DNA from: Miscanthus floridulus
Taxonomy: Eukaryota > Streptophyta > Magnoliopsida > Poales > Poaceae
NCBI RefSeq assembly: GCF_019320115.1
Contig: NC_089591.1
Span: 23,724,502 to 23,788,501, forward strand
Reading direction: 5' to 3'
Length of the DNA stretch: 64,000 nucleotides
Of the stretch, positions 20,785 through 32,873 are shown in pieces (the stretch's first letter is position 1; each line of letters opens with the position of its first letter). Made by a program: the position numbers and the translations under genes. The notes beneath the pieces are model-generated. The model searched no databases. It worked only from the letters and a program-made list of their open reading frames with translations, and was not told the DNA's origin.

Positions 20785-23230
20785 TGAAAGGTTCTTGTGT
20801 GGTTTTGGTAATTGAGTGACAACCTAGGTGGACTAATTATGTTTATGTGAGATACACAGGTGATTAGTCCATAGATACATATGTGTGAGCAACATATGCC
20901 ATGGAGGTGCAAATGGCTTGGAGATGTTGCAAAGCTCACACATGTGATGATAAAGGAGCTTATTGCACATGAGACATGATATTGAGTCATGTGATCAAGG
21001 TGGAGAAGATCAAGACAAGACTTGGCTTGATGGACCAGTTGCAAGCATGGAGGGCAAGTCGGAGGCTTTGGAGCAATGGACAGCGTGGAGGTGAAGCTTG
21101 AGCAAGACTTGGCGCCGATGGACGAAGGCAACGGTGAAAAGCAAGTGAAGTCAAGGTCGATGAACCAATACGATCACGTGATGATATGAAGTGGATCATA
21201 TCATTGTTGATCATGTTGGTGCATGTGTTGCATTGATGTTGGAGGAGATGGAATGGAATGCGCAAGGCAAAGGTATAACCTAGAGTATTTTATTTCACCG
21301 GTCATAGGTGTGTAGAGAAGTTGGTGATCGAGTTTAGGATAGGTGGCCGTACTATCAAGAGGGGCAAACTTGTTTGCATATCGGTCATCTAGTGCCACTC
21401 GTGTGATCTAACTTTGCATCGTCGCTAGGATCGAGTGGCGTGGCAAGTTGAGTGGCTAATCCTTTGGGAAATGATTGTGAAAATGCTAACACACATACAC
21501 ATAGTGGTGTACACTTGGTGGTGTTGGCACATTTACAAAGGAGATGAAGTTAGAGTTGATGTGGATCAACTCGGCGATGAAATGGAGGCGAGAAAGGTTC
21601 GAAACTCCACCAGTGGAGTGTCCGCCCGTAGAGTGCGAACAGTTCGACGGTGCCACCGACGCCCTATTTAGAAAAGACAGGGTTTCACAGTGTGCACCGG
21701 ACGCTGGAGTCCTACGTCTGGTCAGTGGCAGCAGTGAGTGCACGGTCTCGGTCTCGTGACCGAACGTTGGCGCGAAGAGTGACCGGACGCTTAGGGTCTG
21801 CGTCCGGTCAGTGCTGATGTATGGTGACGCTGGCAGCACTGGAGTTAGGCGTGTGGGCACAGAACTAATCAGTTGCGGCTCTGCATCCGGTCATGGTGGA
21901 CCGGACACGTCCGTTCACAAAACAAAGGCTCGGGGAGCTCTCTGGAAACGACCGGACTCAGGCGCAGCAGCGTTCGGTCGCAACTTAAACGTTGAGATCG
22001 GGCGGCTCTGATTGAACGCAGAGCGACATGTGGACGACGTAGAGCAACCAGACGCTGGCAGGGTGCGTCTGGTCGATCTGACCGGAGCGTCCAGTCGTCC
22101 CGAAATTTACCTAGTGAAGGGGGTAACGGCTAGTTTAGCCCATGGGGGTATAAATAGAAGGTGTTCTCCGCCTGGCTTGAGCTGAGCGCCTCGGGGGACT
22201 TTGTGTCCGTGCTTGAGAGCGCTTGGGAGCCCTCCATCTCACATATGCTTGATAGTGATTATCCGATTGTGTAAGAGAGCGATTCTAGTGCGATTACATC
22301 GAGAGGTTGCATCGAGTGGCACTAGGTGATCGAGTTGTAAGCCAGTGGTGCTTGTTACTCTTAGAGGTTGTCACCTCTTAGACGGCTTGGTGGTGGTCTC
22401 CATCGAAGCTCGCAAGAAGCTTGTGCGGCGCTCCAGAGAAGAGCTTTGTGAGGGGCATTGTGCTCACCCCGCGGGAGCCACGAATAGCAACTCTAGTAAA
22501 GCATGTCTTTGAGATACCCTCACTTTCGGGGTAGGTTCTTGCGGTGCCCAACGTGCGGGCTTGGCGGGTGATGCCAATTAGCCGCCGAACCACCAAGTGA
22601 GCGGTCGACACAACGGGGATGTAGTGTGTTGGCAAGCATGTGAACCTCAGGAGAAAATCACCGTGTCAACCTTGTTCTTCCCGTTGGTTTGCAATCCCTT
22701 TACACAAGCTTGTGATTACTTTTATATACATTGTGCTTGTGTAGTTGCTCTTGTAATTAGTTAGCTTGTGTTGCTCACTAGTTACCTTCTTGCTTGTGTA
22801 GCATAGAAGTAGCTTCCTTGCGTGGCTAATTTTGTTTGTGTAACCTGATTAGTCACATTGCTTAGTTTGTGTAGCTAAGTATTTGCGCTCTCTAATTTGG
22901 CATTGGTTGCCTTGTTATTGAGTATTACTAGTGAGCTTAGTTGGCTTTGTGCTCTTGCTTACTAGCATGTGTAGGAGCTCCCTCATTGCTCGAAGTACTA
23001 GTGGCATAGGTTTGTGTGACCTTGCTCCTAGAATTGATTAGGTGAGCTCTAGCTAGCCCAGCACCTTTGTTGCTTAATTAGTATCTTTGGAAGGTGCTAG
23101 AGAACATAAATAGAGGGGTATAGTCTTGGCTAGACCGATAGTTTTAATTACGCACTTGTTTCAGTTAGCCGACGTGATTAATTTTAGAAATAACTATTCA
23201 CCCCGTCTTGTCCACCATCTCGACCTTACA
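20785..23230 (+). repeat. Right LTR of element B (2446 bp)
   Basis: Starts TGAAAGGTTC after the final purine tract and ends CTCGACCTTACA at 23230. Collinear with the left LTR. TATA box at 22149-22156. It carries the same U3 motif cluster (about 21690-22100), more degenerate than in the left copy. It is followed by internal leader sequence instead of host DNA. Confidence 0.9.
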
Positions 23231-23385
23231 AGTAGTATCGGAGCTAGGTCTCTCATTTGTGGTCTTTACCGACCCAAGAGGATGGCAAACTTTGGGCTAG
23301 AAGTTGTTTGTGACACACACATTTTTATGGCACATACTATGCACGGTGGAAACGTCATATGCTTGATCATTTCCGTGATTTGGGT
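23231..23385 (+). mobile_element. gag: Stub of Sirevirus leader and gag start after the second LTR
   Basis: Primer-binding site, leader and the first codons of gag (MANFGLEVVCDTHIF) repeat the sequence at 15291-15446, with a 1-bp loss after TTTTT that breaks the frame. Homology stops at TTTCCGTGATTTGGGT and the next bases are interior sequence of a different LTR. This is the right breakpoint of element B. Confidence 0.8.
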
Positions 23386-24628
23386 CATGGACGCGTCTGA
23401 TCAGTTGCTCGGCAATAGCAGGCGTCAGTAGCTGTGACCGAACGCTTAGCAAAGCAGTGATCGGACGCACCGATGACACTGTTCTTCGTCACGGCAATGT
23501 TTTTAGCGTGACCGGACGCAGCGGCACTGGACAACCAGACGCACAAAGTACAACGTCTGATCGAGTCCAGAGAGGTTCCAGAGCGGCGCCAGCGTGACTG
23601 GACGGGTCTGATCGAGTGAGACCGGACTCGGTCCAGAGTCTGATCAATGCGCGCGCTCTAACGGTCGAGATGACCGGACACGTCCGGTCAGGATGACAGC
23701 AGCATCCGGTCAGTAGCAGAAAGCTATGTTTCGCCCCCAACGGCTACTTTCTCGGTGGGGCTTATAAATAGACCCCAATCGGCCATTTGAGATGTGGAGA
23801 GTTAAGAAAACATACCAAGGGTGTTGATACACTATTTTAGTAATCTCTACTTGCATAGTGCTTAGTGATTCATTAGGTGATTAGCGTAGGTGCTTTTGCG
23901 AAGTGCTTAGGTTAGTTAGACCACCACTTATGCGCTTGCTCTAGGTTTATGCCTAGTGTTTAGTGAGGTTAGAATACCTCTTATCTCTCGGTGCTTGTGC
24001 GCACCAATTGTTGTACATCGGAAGGGCTTGTAGTCTTACGAGATCACAACAACCGTGTTTGTGGTGTGGCCGCCACTGTGTACTGAAGGAAACAAGGCCC
24101 GTGGCGGTTCAGTCGAAAGCTTGATAGTGAAGACGGCGGGGAGCGGTCAGGGACAGGCTTACCGGAAGGCACACTAGAGACCCACTTGCGCATGGGGAAG
24201 GCCCGGAGCTATCCATGGAGTTACCCGACCAGGAGCTTGGCCCTTGCGAGAGATTCCTTGCGAGGGGCTCCAACAAGAACTAGGGGGAAGTTTGCATGGT
24301 TCTCCATACCTCGGTAAAAATACCGGAATCATCGACGGGAGTTTACATATCTCTACCTTACTCTTTAACTTCTGCATTTACATTGAATCTTGGTTTGTGC
24401 TTTACTTTCCTAATTTAGTGATAGGCTAGTTGATAGGTTTAGAACCTAGGTTGCATAAGTCCTTTTTGCGGTAGAGATAGCAACACACTAGCAAAACCGT
24501 AGTTGCACATTTAGATTACTTTCTTGCATAGGTTTTGACTAGGTAGAAAAAGAGGCCATAGTTTAGAGTTAGAATTTTAAGTTGCCTAATTCACCCCCCC
24601 CCCCTCTTAGGCATCACGGTCCCTTACA
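23386..24628 (+). repeat. Truncated Copia (Sirevirus-like) LTR, 3' part
   Basis: Begins abruptly within a U3-like region rich in CCGGACGC motifs (23386-23720). It contains a TATA box (CTTATAAATAG, 23761-23771) and ends with AATTCACC, an 11-C run (24594-24604), then CTCTTAGGCATCACGGTCCC and TTACA at 24628. That ending is typical of grass Sirevirus LTRs. The 5' part is missing at the junction with element B, and no primer-binding site follows, so the right side is also broken or it is a solo LTR end. Confidence 0.65.
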
Positions 24629-25800
24629 TCGTCCTCCCTGCTCTCCCACCTCGTCGTAGCCTGAGCGAGCCATTGGAGGCCAACAAGGACGGCGACGGCG
24701 GGCCCTCATGGCTGGTCTCCCGTTGGGGAGCACTAGTCCCCTCTCCTGTGCTTCAGTTCATGCCGTCTAGGAAGACTCGAAGGCAGCTGTGTGGTGGCTC
24801 AGATCCTTGCCGGGGAAGACAGATTCGACAAGACGGCAGTCCGGATCTGGCCTAGTTGCAGCAGCTGCAGCTCGTGTGCGGGCATTGGTCAAGCTTTGTG
24901 GTTGCATCAGGTGGTGGCCCTTGTGAGGCGTGGTAGCAGCGATCGTTCATGGTGGCTGGGGGCGCTGCCTGGGGTGGAGGCCACAGATCCACCTCCTCCG
25001 AAGGTGGATTCGTCGGTGGTTTAGGTGCCGTGGGGGCCGTTGCCCCATGCGGGAGGCACGACGGCAGCAGGGAGGCCAGAGTGTATGCAATGGAGGCGTA
25101 GCGTGGAGGTGATGCCATGGCTCGCGCATGCACATAGGCTGGCGCCCGGATGGTGGCCCTATGAGCTAGCAGCGCTCCCGATAGCCAGCAGCTGTTCTAG
25201 CGGACGGCTGGTAGCGCGGGCCTGTGGCAACTTGTTGGGCTATAGTGATGGTGGCGGCCGGTGTAGCTGACGAACCGGGTCGTGACCATTGCCGTACACA
25301 GGGTTGAGACGCCATGGCGAAAGCTTTGTCCCACTTGGGCCGATGATAGCGACGTCATCGGGCACCTTTTCCTTCCTTGGAATCATCCATCGAACGGTCC
25401 TCTCCTGTTTGCACGGCGTGTCTTCCCTAGGTTAAAACCTTGACCTTCTGGTCAAGTAATGGTTGCGCCATTGGCGTCACGTCCCTTCTTAGAGGTGCCA
25501 TTGGCACCGAACGATACTCTGTCGTATGGCTGTTGGCAGTGTAGTGTGGTGGCCAGCTTGTGGTGGTTTGGAGGCGGTCAAGCGTGTATTCTATGGTGAG
25601 CTTCGACCTGTGTGGCTCATGTCGATGTCTCGTTCGACCGGCAGGGCAGAGTTGTTTTTCTTCTTCTCTTGAGTTTCAGTTTGGTGCGTGTTGATAACCC
25701 AATCTAATCGACTATAGTTGTATTATTTTTATTTTGTCGAGTCTGGATATGCATTGGTGGTGTTAGTCTTCTCTCAGTAATAGCCTTGAGACCATAGTAA
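24629..25800. other. Unassigned GC-rich repeat-like sequence
   Basis: GC-rich with short frames on both strands and no domain I recognise. The passage around 25320-25520 has the look of a dispersed grass repeat, perhaps the 3' part of a LINE or a decayed retroelement, but I see no reverse-transcriptase motif. The sequence turns AT-rich after about 25680 and ends in a weak A-rich stretch near 25800. Confidence 0.3.
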
Positions 25801-26329
25801 AAAATCATTATCAAAGAAAAACATATTTAGCAAAATACAAAAAATAGCAAATTCGAGTTGACAGACCGGTGTAGTTGATGAAAGCAAATGTTGTTCGCTG
25901 AGTGGCCGGATAGCACGCAAAGCGCCAGCAGCAGGTGATCTCCGACGGTGGCTTGGGGGAGCTCACGGCGACCTCCGAAGACGCCTTTGGAGAGCAGTAC
26001 GAGATCAGACAGCATGGAGCAGCTTTAATTTTTTTTTTTCAGATTACGTGCTTCCAAGTTAAACTGGCCCTGTACATGCTTGTGAGCTCGTACGTGCTTT
26101 TTCCTCGAGCCTGTACGTGTTTTTTTTTGGATTATAAATAAAACGGCGAGGTGGCACCTGAGCCTGGTACGTGCTTCCGAGCTTATAGGTGCATCCGACC
26201 CGAACTCCGTGGCTGCACCCGAGACAGACTCCGCAGGTGGGGCGATCGATTATGGCAGGCGAGGCGATCCATTAGTTGATCCGACGATAACACTGGATAT
26301 TTTTTTAGGTGTAGATAGATATTCGGCAG
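25801..26329. other. Unassigned intergenic DNA
   Basis: Contains three phrases based on GTACGTG with GCTT or TTTT (26091, 26114, 26168) and two T-runs, but no gene or element boundary that I can support. Confidence 0.3.
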
Positions 26330-26617
26330 CTCTTGATTCGTTTAAAAAAAACTTATGAAAATATGCAGCGCCATCGGTTGGTTAAACAAACCAGTGGTGA
26401 TAATTTTATCTCCGCCGGCTCATTGCACAATCTGACAGTGAAAAGTTTATTATCACCACCGATCTGTATAATAACGAGCCGATGACGACAACTTTGTTCA
26501 CTGCCAGTTTGCAACATGTAATGATGAACCTAATTGTCACTCTCCAGTTTCAGCATTGAAGTGCAAAACTAGCGGTGACTGGGGTTATGAACCGGTAAAA
26601 ATATTTCTGTAGTAGTA
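26330..26617. mobile_element. Non-autonomous CACTA-like element end
   Basis: The right edge reads AAAAATATTTCTGTAGTAGT, close to the inverted CACTACTACAGAAATATTTT terminus of short CACTA derivatives in grasses. Upstream are imperfect inverted phrases (GTGGTGATAA / TTATCACCAC, 26393-26460), as expected for subterminal repeats. The left terminus was not found and no TSD could be set. Confidence 0.4.
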
Positions 26618-26784
26618 AGAACTCTTGCGTTCTGTAGAGTTTATGAGCGAACAAAAACACAAAATGTATTAATAAAATAAGTGATTCTAACAAGCCAAAT
26701 CTATGCCGAATAGTGAACACATTCTTGTTTGAGAATCTAATTAACAACTTTCTATAGTTCTATATCTTAGATGTTGAATCAATT

Positions 26785-27078
26785 TTAGGCCCCTTTGGAT
26801 TGTAGGAAAAACAATGGAAACATATAGGATTTTCATTCCAAGGGATTGAATTGTTATAGCCCCTGGTTCCAAGGAATCGCTTACTGGAAAAACATAGAAA
26901 AAAAACATCCACTCAAACCATGTTTCTTGTTTCATGTATTTTTTTTGGCCGTTGATCCAAACACATATTCCTAAAAAATTCCTATGTTTTTCAATTTTGT
27001 GTTCTGTATACGCATTCCTTTTCCATTTTTTGTGTTTTCTTATTTCTGCATTTTTTTTTCAATCATGTATTAGAAGGG
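26785..27078. mobile_element. MITE-like element, hAT type
   Basis: The left edge has AGGCCCCTTTGGATTG and the right edge GAAGGGGACCCT, giving a short imperfect inverted terminus (GGCCCCTT / AAGGGGACC). The interior repeats AGGAAAAAC/CCTATGTTTTTC-like segments in inverted order, typical of the 'GGCCCCTTTGG' MITEs common near grass genes. I could not confirm an 8-bp TSD. Confidence 0.45.
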
Positions 27079-27243
27079 GACCCTAATCATGTAAAGTTGT
27101 CGAAATTGCAGTGTTCCACCTTCTTTACAATGGATGATACTACTACTATCTCTTAAAGTTCTTTAAAACTTGTTTGAGGGGATGGTTGGCACATGGTTTT
27201 TGCGTGGTAGTAGAAACAAAAGTTCCAAACGGTTTTGAGTGCC

Positions 27244-27325
27244 AGGCCTTGTTTAGATGCCACCAAAATTCCAAATTTTTTTACTCTCTCTCCATCACAT
27301 CAATTTTTAGCCGTTTGCATGGAGA
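27244..27325 (+). mobile_element. MITE fragment, GGCCTTGTTTAG family
   Basis: GGCCTTGTTTAGATGCC is followed by AAAATTCCAAATTTTT, then CATCACATCAATTTTTAG and GCATGGAG. These are consecutive landmarks of a very abundant grass MITE whose consensus starts GGCCTTGTTTAGTTC. The copy is truncated on the right. Confidence 0.5.
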
Positions 27326-27944
27326 TGGCGTAGGAAGGCATGAAAAAGTATCTAGGCCTGAGCGCCCGTGTGCCTTTCTAGCGGATCGAATGGGGCAAAA
27401 GGAAAAGGGTCTTCCGGTGTTGAAGCCACCCCTTGCCTTTTTCTCCAAACTCCCTTCCCAAGAGCAGCAACAACGAATATAAATCCCTCGTTTGTCACTG
27501 CGACTGCCTATGCCTTTCCCCTTTTTTTCACTTTGGTGTGAGTGTGACTGACACACTGGCATGATAAGCATGGAATTATTAGTTTAAGAAAACACGCAGC
27601 TTGTACTGATGTGTTCAAATCTATTAGTCATAAATCTGTCAATGTGAAAGTGAGACTCTGAGTAAACAGATGACACAGTATATGCAGGTGGCCACAAATA
27701 ACACCCAAACTGTACACATCAATGCATGGGAGGAAAGGTGGTGGTGCTTGAGTCCAAACCAGGGGAAGCAACGTTTCTTTCTCGCGGAAAAAGTGCAGCT
27801 CCTGTGATCATTCTTTTTTGGCGAAGGCTGTGCATACCTGCAAGCAAAAGCGTGTATCCATACGGCTACAGTCACTACACAGTACTCGCTCACCTGCAGA
27901 GCGATTGACATGCGCGGCCCACTAGAATTGGACATACTCTAGCT
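27326..27944. other. Unassigned intergenic DNA
   Basis: Mixed-composition sequence with no supported gene. Two frames of about 98 residues overlap on opposite strands, have no domain and look like chance. Confidence 0.3.
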
Positions 27945-28260
27945 AAGGTGAGACTATTTTCCTTTTTGAACGACACGAGATCGTTTGTACACCATTTCTA
28001 TTAAGCATGTAAGCAGACGTGGAAGGTAACAAACAGGCAATAGACAAACAAGAAATGATTTTTGTACAAGAAAACTTGTGCAGAGGCCTAACATGGAATT
28101 GAGAGCTAGGCAGAAGAGCCGCCAAGGAATTTGCCCAAGGTTCTTGCCTCATCTTTTATGCATTAAACAAAAACTCAGTGCCAAACTTTCTGCGTTCGCT
28201 CAAAATTGTGGGCGTTTGTTTCCTTCCAAACCTCCCATGTGAGGTAAGACTAGCATTGTC
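27945..28260 (-). pseudogene. Possible LINE 3' end, C-terminal ORF remnant
   Basis: On minus, a degenerate frame (28152-27943) reads MRQEPWANSLAALLPS, followed by a tail with AATGGTGTACAAACGATCTC and GTGTCGTTCAAAAAGGAAA. The LINE ORF2 C-terminus and 3' tail in grasses often have a similar pattern (W-x-L-A-G-A-K-x-L-A-x-L, then short repeats and an A-rich end). There is no RT domain. The call is tentative. Confidence 0.35.
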
Positions 28261-29211
28261 CCTGTCGTTTCTTCCTGTTTTTACTTCTTTCTAATAAAAT
28301 AAATGCCAGCCACTATTGTTGAATAATCATTCGTTCTAAAAGAATTACTGCATCCAATGATAAATGAAAATAAAATATTGTTCCATTTGCAAACAGGTTT
28401 TCTAGTAGCATATGTTTTGAACATCAATACACTCATCAAAAAGAGTGTAAGTAATTATTAAAGTTGCACAATAAAAGAATTAACAATAATATATGTAACT
28501 CTATTAGCTTACTGACGAAGTACTTGATAGGTATAGGTATTCACAGCCATTTCGCTCTGCCATTGATACCTAGGGCATCATGCCCACCATCATTAGGCAT
28601 GGTCAAAAAGAGTGTTGCAACACATACTATGCACAAATGAATTATATGTGGTTATTATGTAGTAATCTGTCTTTTCAGCAGCAATCCATTCCATCATTCC
28701 AGCATAATAGCAGTCAGATATGCAAGACCTACATGTCCATGCATGCTACTAGCAGATAGGAGCCCAGGACAGTACTACAGATGGGCTAGCAATAAGATGC
28801 AAACCAACCCTGAAATCATGAATCTTCCAAGCACTATGGCATCAGTCATGCTTTTCATTCCCTGTCCCCCCTTTCCCCTCTCTTTGTGTAGCATCTTTGC
28901 TGGTGGCTGGCTTTTTTGACCAGTTCCTTTTTCTTAAAAAGCAGTGAAAGTCTCATCAATTGCTACCCCTTTACCATTCTTTCCAAAATGACCAATATTG
29001 CTGGAACCCAGTTGTCATTGTGAGATTTTCAGTCTGCAGCCTTTTCCTTGAGAACATCTGTGTCTCTCTCTACTTCACTTGTGTATGCTCAAAGCTACTA
29101 AACGGAAACAAAAAAAAGTGTTATGTCTCACGTAGTTTGCATATTATCGTCGACCCTGGACCTGTTGGCAGCTGTCCGTGTGTCCTTGTCAACTGAAGTG
29201 ACAATCAGAAG
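28261..29211. other. Unassigned AT-rich intergenic DNA
   Basis: Low GC, many short frames, no repeat termini seen. Pyrimidine-rich segments at 28855-28960 might be gene-flanking or intronic, but no splice-linked frame supports a gene. Confidence 0.3.
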
Positions 29212-29214
29212 CTT

Positions 29215-29350
29215 CCCAATCGCTTGATGAGAAGTTATTCGGCGGTTGGTTTCTGGGCTGGTTTAGGCTGGTTGGTGCTGGTTTGTTGTGAGAGGAAAAT
29301 ACTGTTGGCTGGCTGGTTTGGGCTGGCTGAAACCAACAAGCGAACAGGGT
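29215..29350. mobile_element. Degenerate MITE, hAT-like GTTCGGCTGG family
   Basis: TTCGGCGGTTGGTT on the left and AACCAACAAGCGAACAGGG on the right form a rough inverted repeat around the centre GTTGTGAGAGGAAAATACTG. The layout is shared with the better copies at 29716-29853 and 45188-45326. Confidence 0.45.
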
Positions 29351-29654
29351 GATTAGGTCAGTTTGGGTGGGAGTTTCATGTGAGTTTATTTGCATTAAAT
29401 AGGTTACCACGTAGCTATTTTGGATGACATGGCATATTATTTAAGAAGAGAGAGAAGAAATGAGTTTCGTGTAGATAAAACTCTCTTGGCACGATTATCA
29501 ACTATCTATGAGTCTTGAAATTAAATGCCTATGAAACCATGAAATAAAACTCTCCATTGAGAGTGGGTATTTAATTCAAATTTCATTTCATTTCACATAA
29601 CATGACAGTCTTAGAAACAATGTAATAAAACTCTCAATTGAGACTGGCCTTAGC
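29350..29654. mobile_element. MITE-like element with GACTGGCCTTAG ends
   Basis: Left GATTAGGTCAGTTT (29351) and right GACTGGCCTTAGCC (29641) are inverted relatives. The interior has GAGTTTCATG, AGAGAGAGAAG and ATGAGTTTCGTGTAGATAAA, landmarks of a grass MITE often assigned to PIF/Harbinger. No TSD could be fixed because the left neighbour is another MITE. Confidence 0.45.
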
Positions 29655-29715
29655 CCCCTTGAGGCTCTCGTTGATCAAGGATGTCACTGCCACTCCCATT
29701 TTTAATTTCGATAAA

Positions 29716-29853
29716 GGCCCCGTTCGACTTACCACCTATTCGGTTTGTTCGGCTTATTTTTTCAGTTGAAATAGTATTTTTCTCTCGCAACAATTCAACC
29801 ACAACAGTATTTTCAGCCAGTTTCAGCTAAAATTCTGCCAGCCGAACGGGGCC
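29716..29853. mobile_element. MITE, GGCCCCGTTCG family (138 bp)
   Basis: Begins GGCCCCGTTCG and ends CGAACGGGGCC, a perfect 11-bp terminal inverted repeat. The centre reads TTTCTCTCGCAACAATTCA and CAGCCAGTTTCAGC, shared with the copy at 45188. I did not find a convincing 8-bp TSD. Confidence 0.8.
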
Positions 29854-30265
29854 AAAGTGGCCCTAGTAAATATTGAAGAGACAGGCCAATGAACATTGGA
29901 TGAGGATAAAGTGGCCCTAGTAAATAATGATGTAAACAATTGTTTGGCCGATTAATTGTTCGAGCTGGTGATTTGTATATTGATTAATTTGCATTGGCGG
30001 CTAAGCAAATGAAGAGGGCGAACGATAATTTTGTGGGAACGCGCAGCGAGAGATGCTCGCAGACCTCTGTTGTCCCAGGGCCCAGGCATATATGGAGTCT
30101 GTTGTTTTGAGAGAATACCGAATGAGCATTGCGTACAAAGACGTGTTTGTCGTAATAGCAAACTTGTCCGCAGTTTCCAGCGTCCTCGGATTCGACTATT
30201 GTCTGCTTTAGTGCTGTGTACAAGCATAGGGAGAAGCGATGGAAGTCACATGACCGGTCAACAGG
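29854..30265. other. Unassigned intergenic DNA
   Basis: No gene or element end supported. The frames on both strands at 29952-30301 overlap one another and lack domains. The phrase AAAGTGGCCCTAGTAAATA occurs twice, at 29854 and 29910, a small local duplication. Confidence 0.35.
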
Positions 30266-31707
30266 TGCAGCATCTAGTTTTAAGAATAAAACCAGATACA
30301 CATTATATATCAGTTTAGAAAGTTAAATCTCAAATATAACTACAAATAAGTGTAATATCAAAAGACAATGCTTAAATACATAGTAAGATTATAACCTTAG
30401 AGTATAGACAGCGGAAAGACAACTTCGATCTTTAGGGGAAAACTCCAAATCCACAGAGATAATTAATTGGTTGATCATAAGCCTAAATCCTCCAAACTTT
30501 AGCAATCTGGTACATATCCGGGATTTTTTCAAAGGTTTAAAAAGTAAAGCAAGCGTAAGTACATATCTTACCCAACAAATATAACATGGGGTTCATGAGG
30601 CTCAAAAAGGCTGACACTGGTTTTAATCGTGATTAGCTTTTAATTGTCATAATTTTAACATAGGAGTAGCAACAAGTTTATCACAAGGCCATAAAACACA
30701 TGATCAGGTAAACATAAATAATAAATAGCATAAACAGTATTCATTAGTGAGCGTTTTCATCTTCAGTATCATCAGTGTTCATCATCATTAATCATTAGTG
30801 ATCATCTATTCCGTAAATGTTCCAAGGCCACTCGTGACCATGAGCATGGCTGATATACCAGTTTTACACTCTGCAAAGGTTGTACACTTTCACTGTGAGT
30901 CGTGATTTACCCTTTCGCCCGAGGCAGCCAACCTCTTGACCCACTACCAAGGAAAGTCGACAGGGTTCACTATGAAGTCAATCAAAAGTTCGTCTAACAA
31001 GTTAGGGCCGCTAGGTTTCTATGGCTTGCGAATATAGAGCTCCCCTTCCGGCAGGCACAATAACGTGTAGCCTATACACTGACGGACAAAGGACGCACTA
31101 TATCCAACCCGGAACACACCCCTCTTGCACCATAAAGGTAACCTCTAACAAGCTAGAAAAGGTCCTCATACTGAGATAAAGTTAGAGCCATGTAGCCCTC
31201 ACAAGCTGTACTATAAGTCTCGGATGACCACTTACAGCTAAGTCCTTAGGGAGAGGAATCTAGAGCACCAAAAAAATAGCCCAATGCTCTAGCCCCCTTA
31301 TTCCATGTTGCTAAAAAGCATCTTTTAGTGTTTATTGCATATACCATTAGTCAAGTTACAAGATCATGGTCTTTAGTTGAGCACTAGCAAAGCTACCTAA
31401 TGCGATAACCTAAAGGTATCAAGGTACAAGGTACAAAGTACTAGGAAATCCTTAGTGGTGGTCAAGGTAGACACATACAACATGAATTAAATGATTAAAG
31501 GTGTATAGGACAACAAGAAGATTCCATGCTATACTTGCCTTAAACACTGATTCTTCGGTAAGCTTTAATCTTCAACGCTCTTCTTCTTCTTGATCACCAC
31601 ATATATCTCACCGACTAGGACGAAATCATAAAGCACCACATAAGCATCCATACAATCATACACGAAGCAAACAATAGATCTAAATTAGAATACTACACCA
31701 ATCATAG

Positions 31708-32873
31708 TGTCAAGTTCATAAACCCGGGGTCCCTCGAGGACCGGCTTCCACGCCCAAGCTCGGCCTAGGAGAGCAACATATAATTCATGGGTCGGCCTAA
31801 AAATCTAAAACACAGCGGGCCAGAAGGGGAGTCCGGTCACCGACCGGAGGGACTACCCTTAAGAAGCAAGTGTCCGTTCGTCGACTTCTTCGACCCACCT
31901 CTCTGACCGGAGCACTCGCTTCAGGCACCAGCCATCTCAAGCAGTCTCTCCAATCGGAAGGCCTAGCCCAAAAAGCTGCTTCTAACTCCGACCCCGCAAC
32001 CGAGGCTCGTGGGAACCCTACTCACCGCTCTTCTCCGACTAGCGCACTGAGAGCCGACTGGGGCCATCCGACCGGGGACACCCCGCTCGGAAGGAACCAG
32101 AAGACGTGTGGAGAAAGGCAAGGCATGGCTCACAAGTCAAAACCACTGTACCAGGAACCATACCCTGCACGAAATAGTGCTCTACAGCCACCCTAACACA
32201 AAGTATTGTAGGGGCCGCTAGAAACTCCCCCGTGTGTCTCTGGACATCAATCGCGGTATGGGCTCCAGGATTTGCCATACCGGGTAAACATAGCGCGGCT
32301 CCTTATATGCCACTAGGCATCAAGAAGTATTTGCAGGTACCGGCGTCCATCCTTCCTGAAGAAGATAGCTCAACCTCCTGTGCACATCTGGCATCCTACA
32401 GCGACATCGACAGTGTTGGGGGGCGTCAACCATTATCCAGTTTTCATCATCGTAGGCAGCAAGGCTTAGAAACATCCGTACTCTCTCCCCCTCACCTATA
32501 AAGCCATCCTCTTCATCTATAAAAGGGGATGCGCTCCCTCCAACAAGGGGAGATCAACTTCTTTAAGCTCAGACTCACTAGATTGACATCAACGCTCCCA
32601 ACCGTAGGACCACCAAGTTCCGACCGCAACCCTTCTGGTCGGAGCCAACCGAACCTCTTGTACACCCCCTCTTTTCTCCTTCTCGTTTGTAACCCCACTA
32701 CAGACTTCGAGCACCTAGGCTCAGGAATAAAGTCATCGACCGACCCTGACTGGACGTAGGGCACGTTGCTTGAACTAGTATAAATCATGTGTCATTGAGT
32801 GCTAGGCCACCTCCGATCATAACGTACAGCAAAACTATAAATATTTACTAGTTGGTCACTTTCTGTACCGACA
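31708..32873 (+). repeat. Solo LTR, Gypsy type (1166 bp), with perfect TSD
   Basis: Starts TGTCAAGTTCATAAACCC and ends TTCTGTACCGACA. The 5-bp repeats CATAG at 31703-31707 and 32874-32878 are identical, so both ends are certain. TATA box TCTATAAAAGGGG at 32516-32528 gives plus orientation. The fragment at 48684-49370 is the same family. It is nested in the long LTR 30266-35011. Confidence 0.93.

Larger units (their letters stand above)
12853..23385 (+). mobile_element. Non-autonomous Sirevirus-like Copia retrotransposon B
   Basis: Order: LTR (12853-15290), primer-binding site (15291-15305), broken gag (15342-17394), about 3.4 kb without coding capacity, purine tracts, LTR (20785-23230), then about 155 bp of leader and gag start again before a breakpoint at 23385. 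The interior of 5.5 kb has no protease, integrase, RT or RNase H, so the element would need pol supplied in trans. Its first 215 LTR bases differ at about 12 positions between the two LTRs, which points to an old insertion or to LTRs from different copies. The repeat of internal DNA after the second LTR shows that recombination has occurred. Confidence 0.85.

Noticed and set aside
24629..25800. GC-rich frames (60-93 codons) as a possible host exon.
   Set aside because: Frames overlap on both strands, are low in complexity and lack domains; the surrounding sequence looks like a dispersed repeat.
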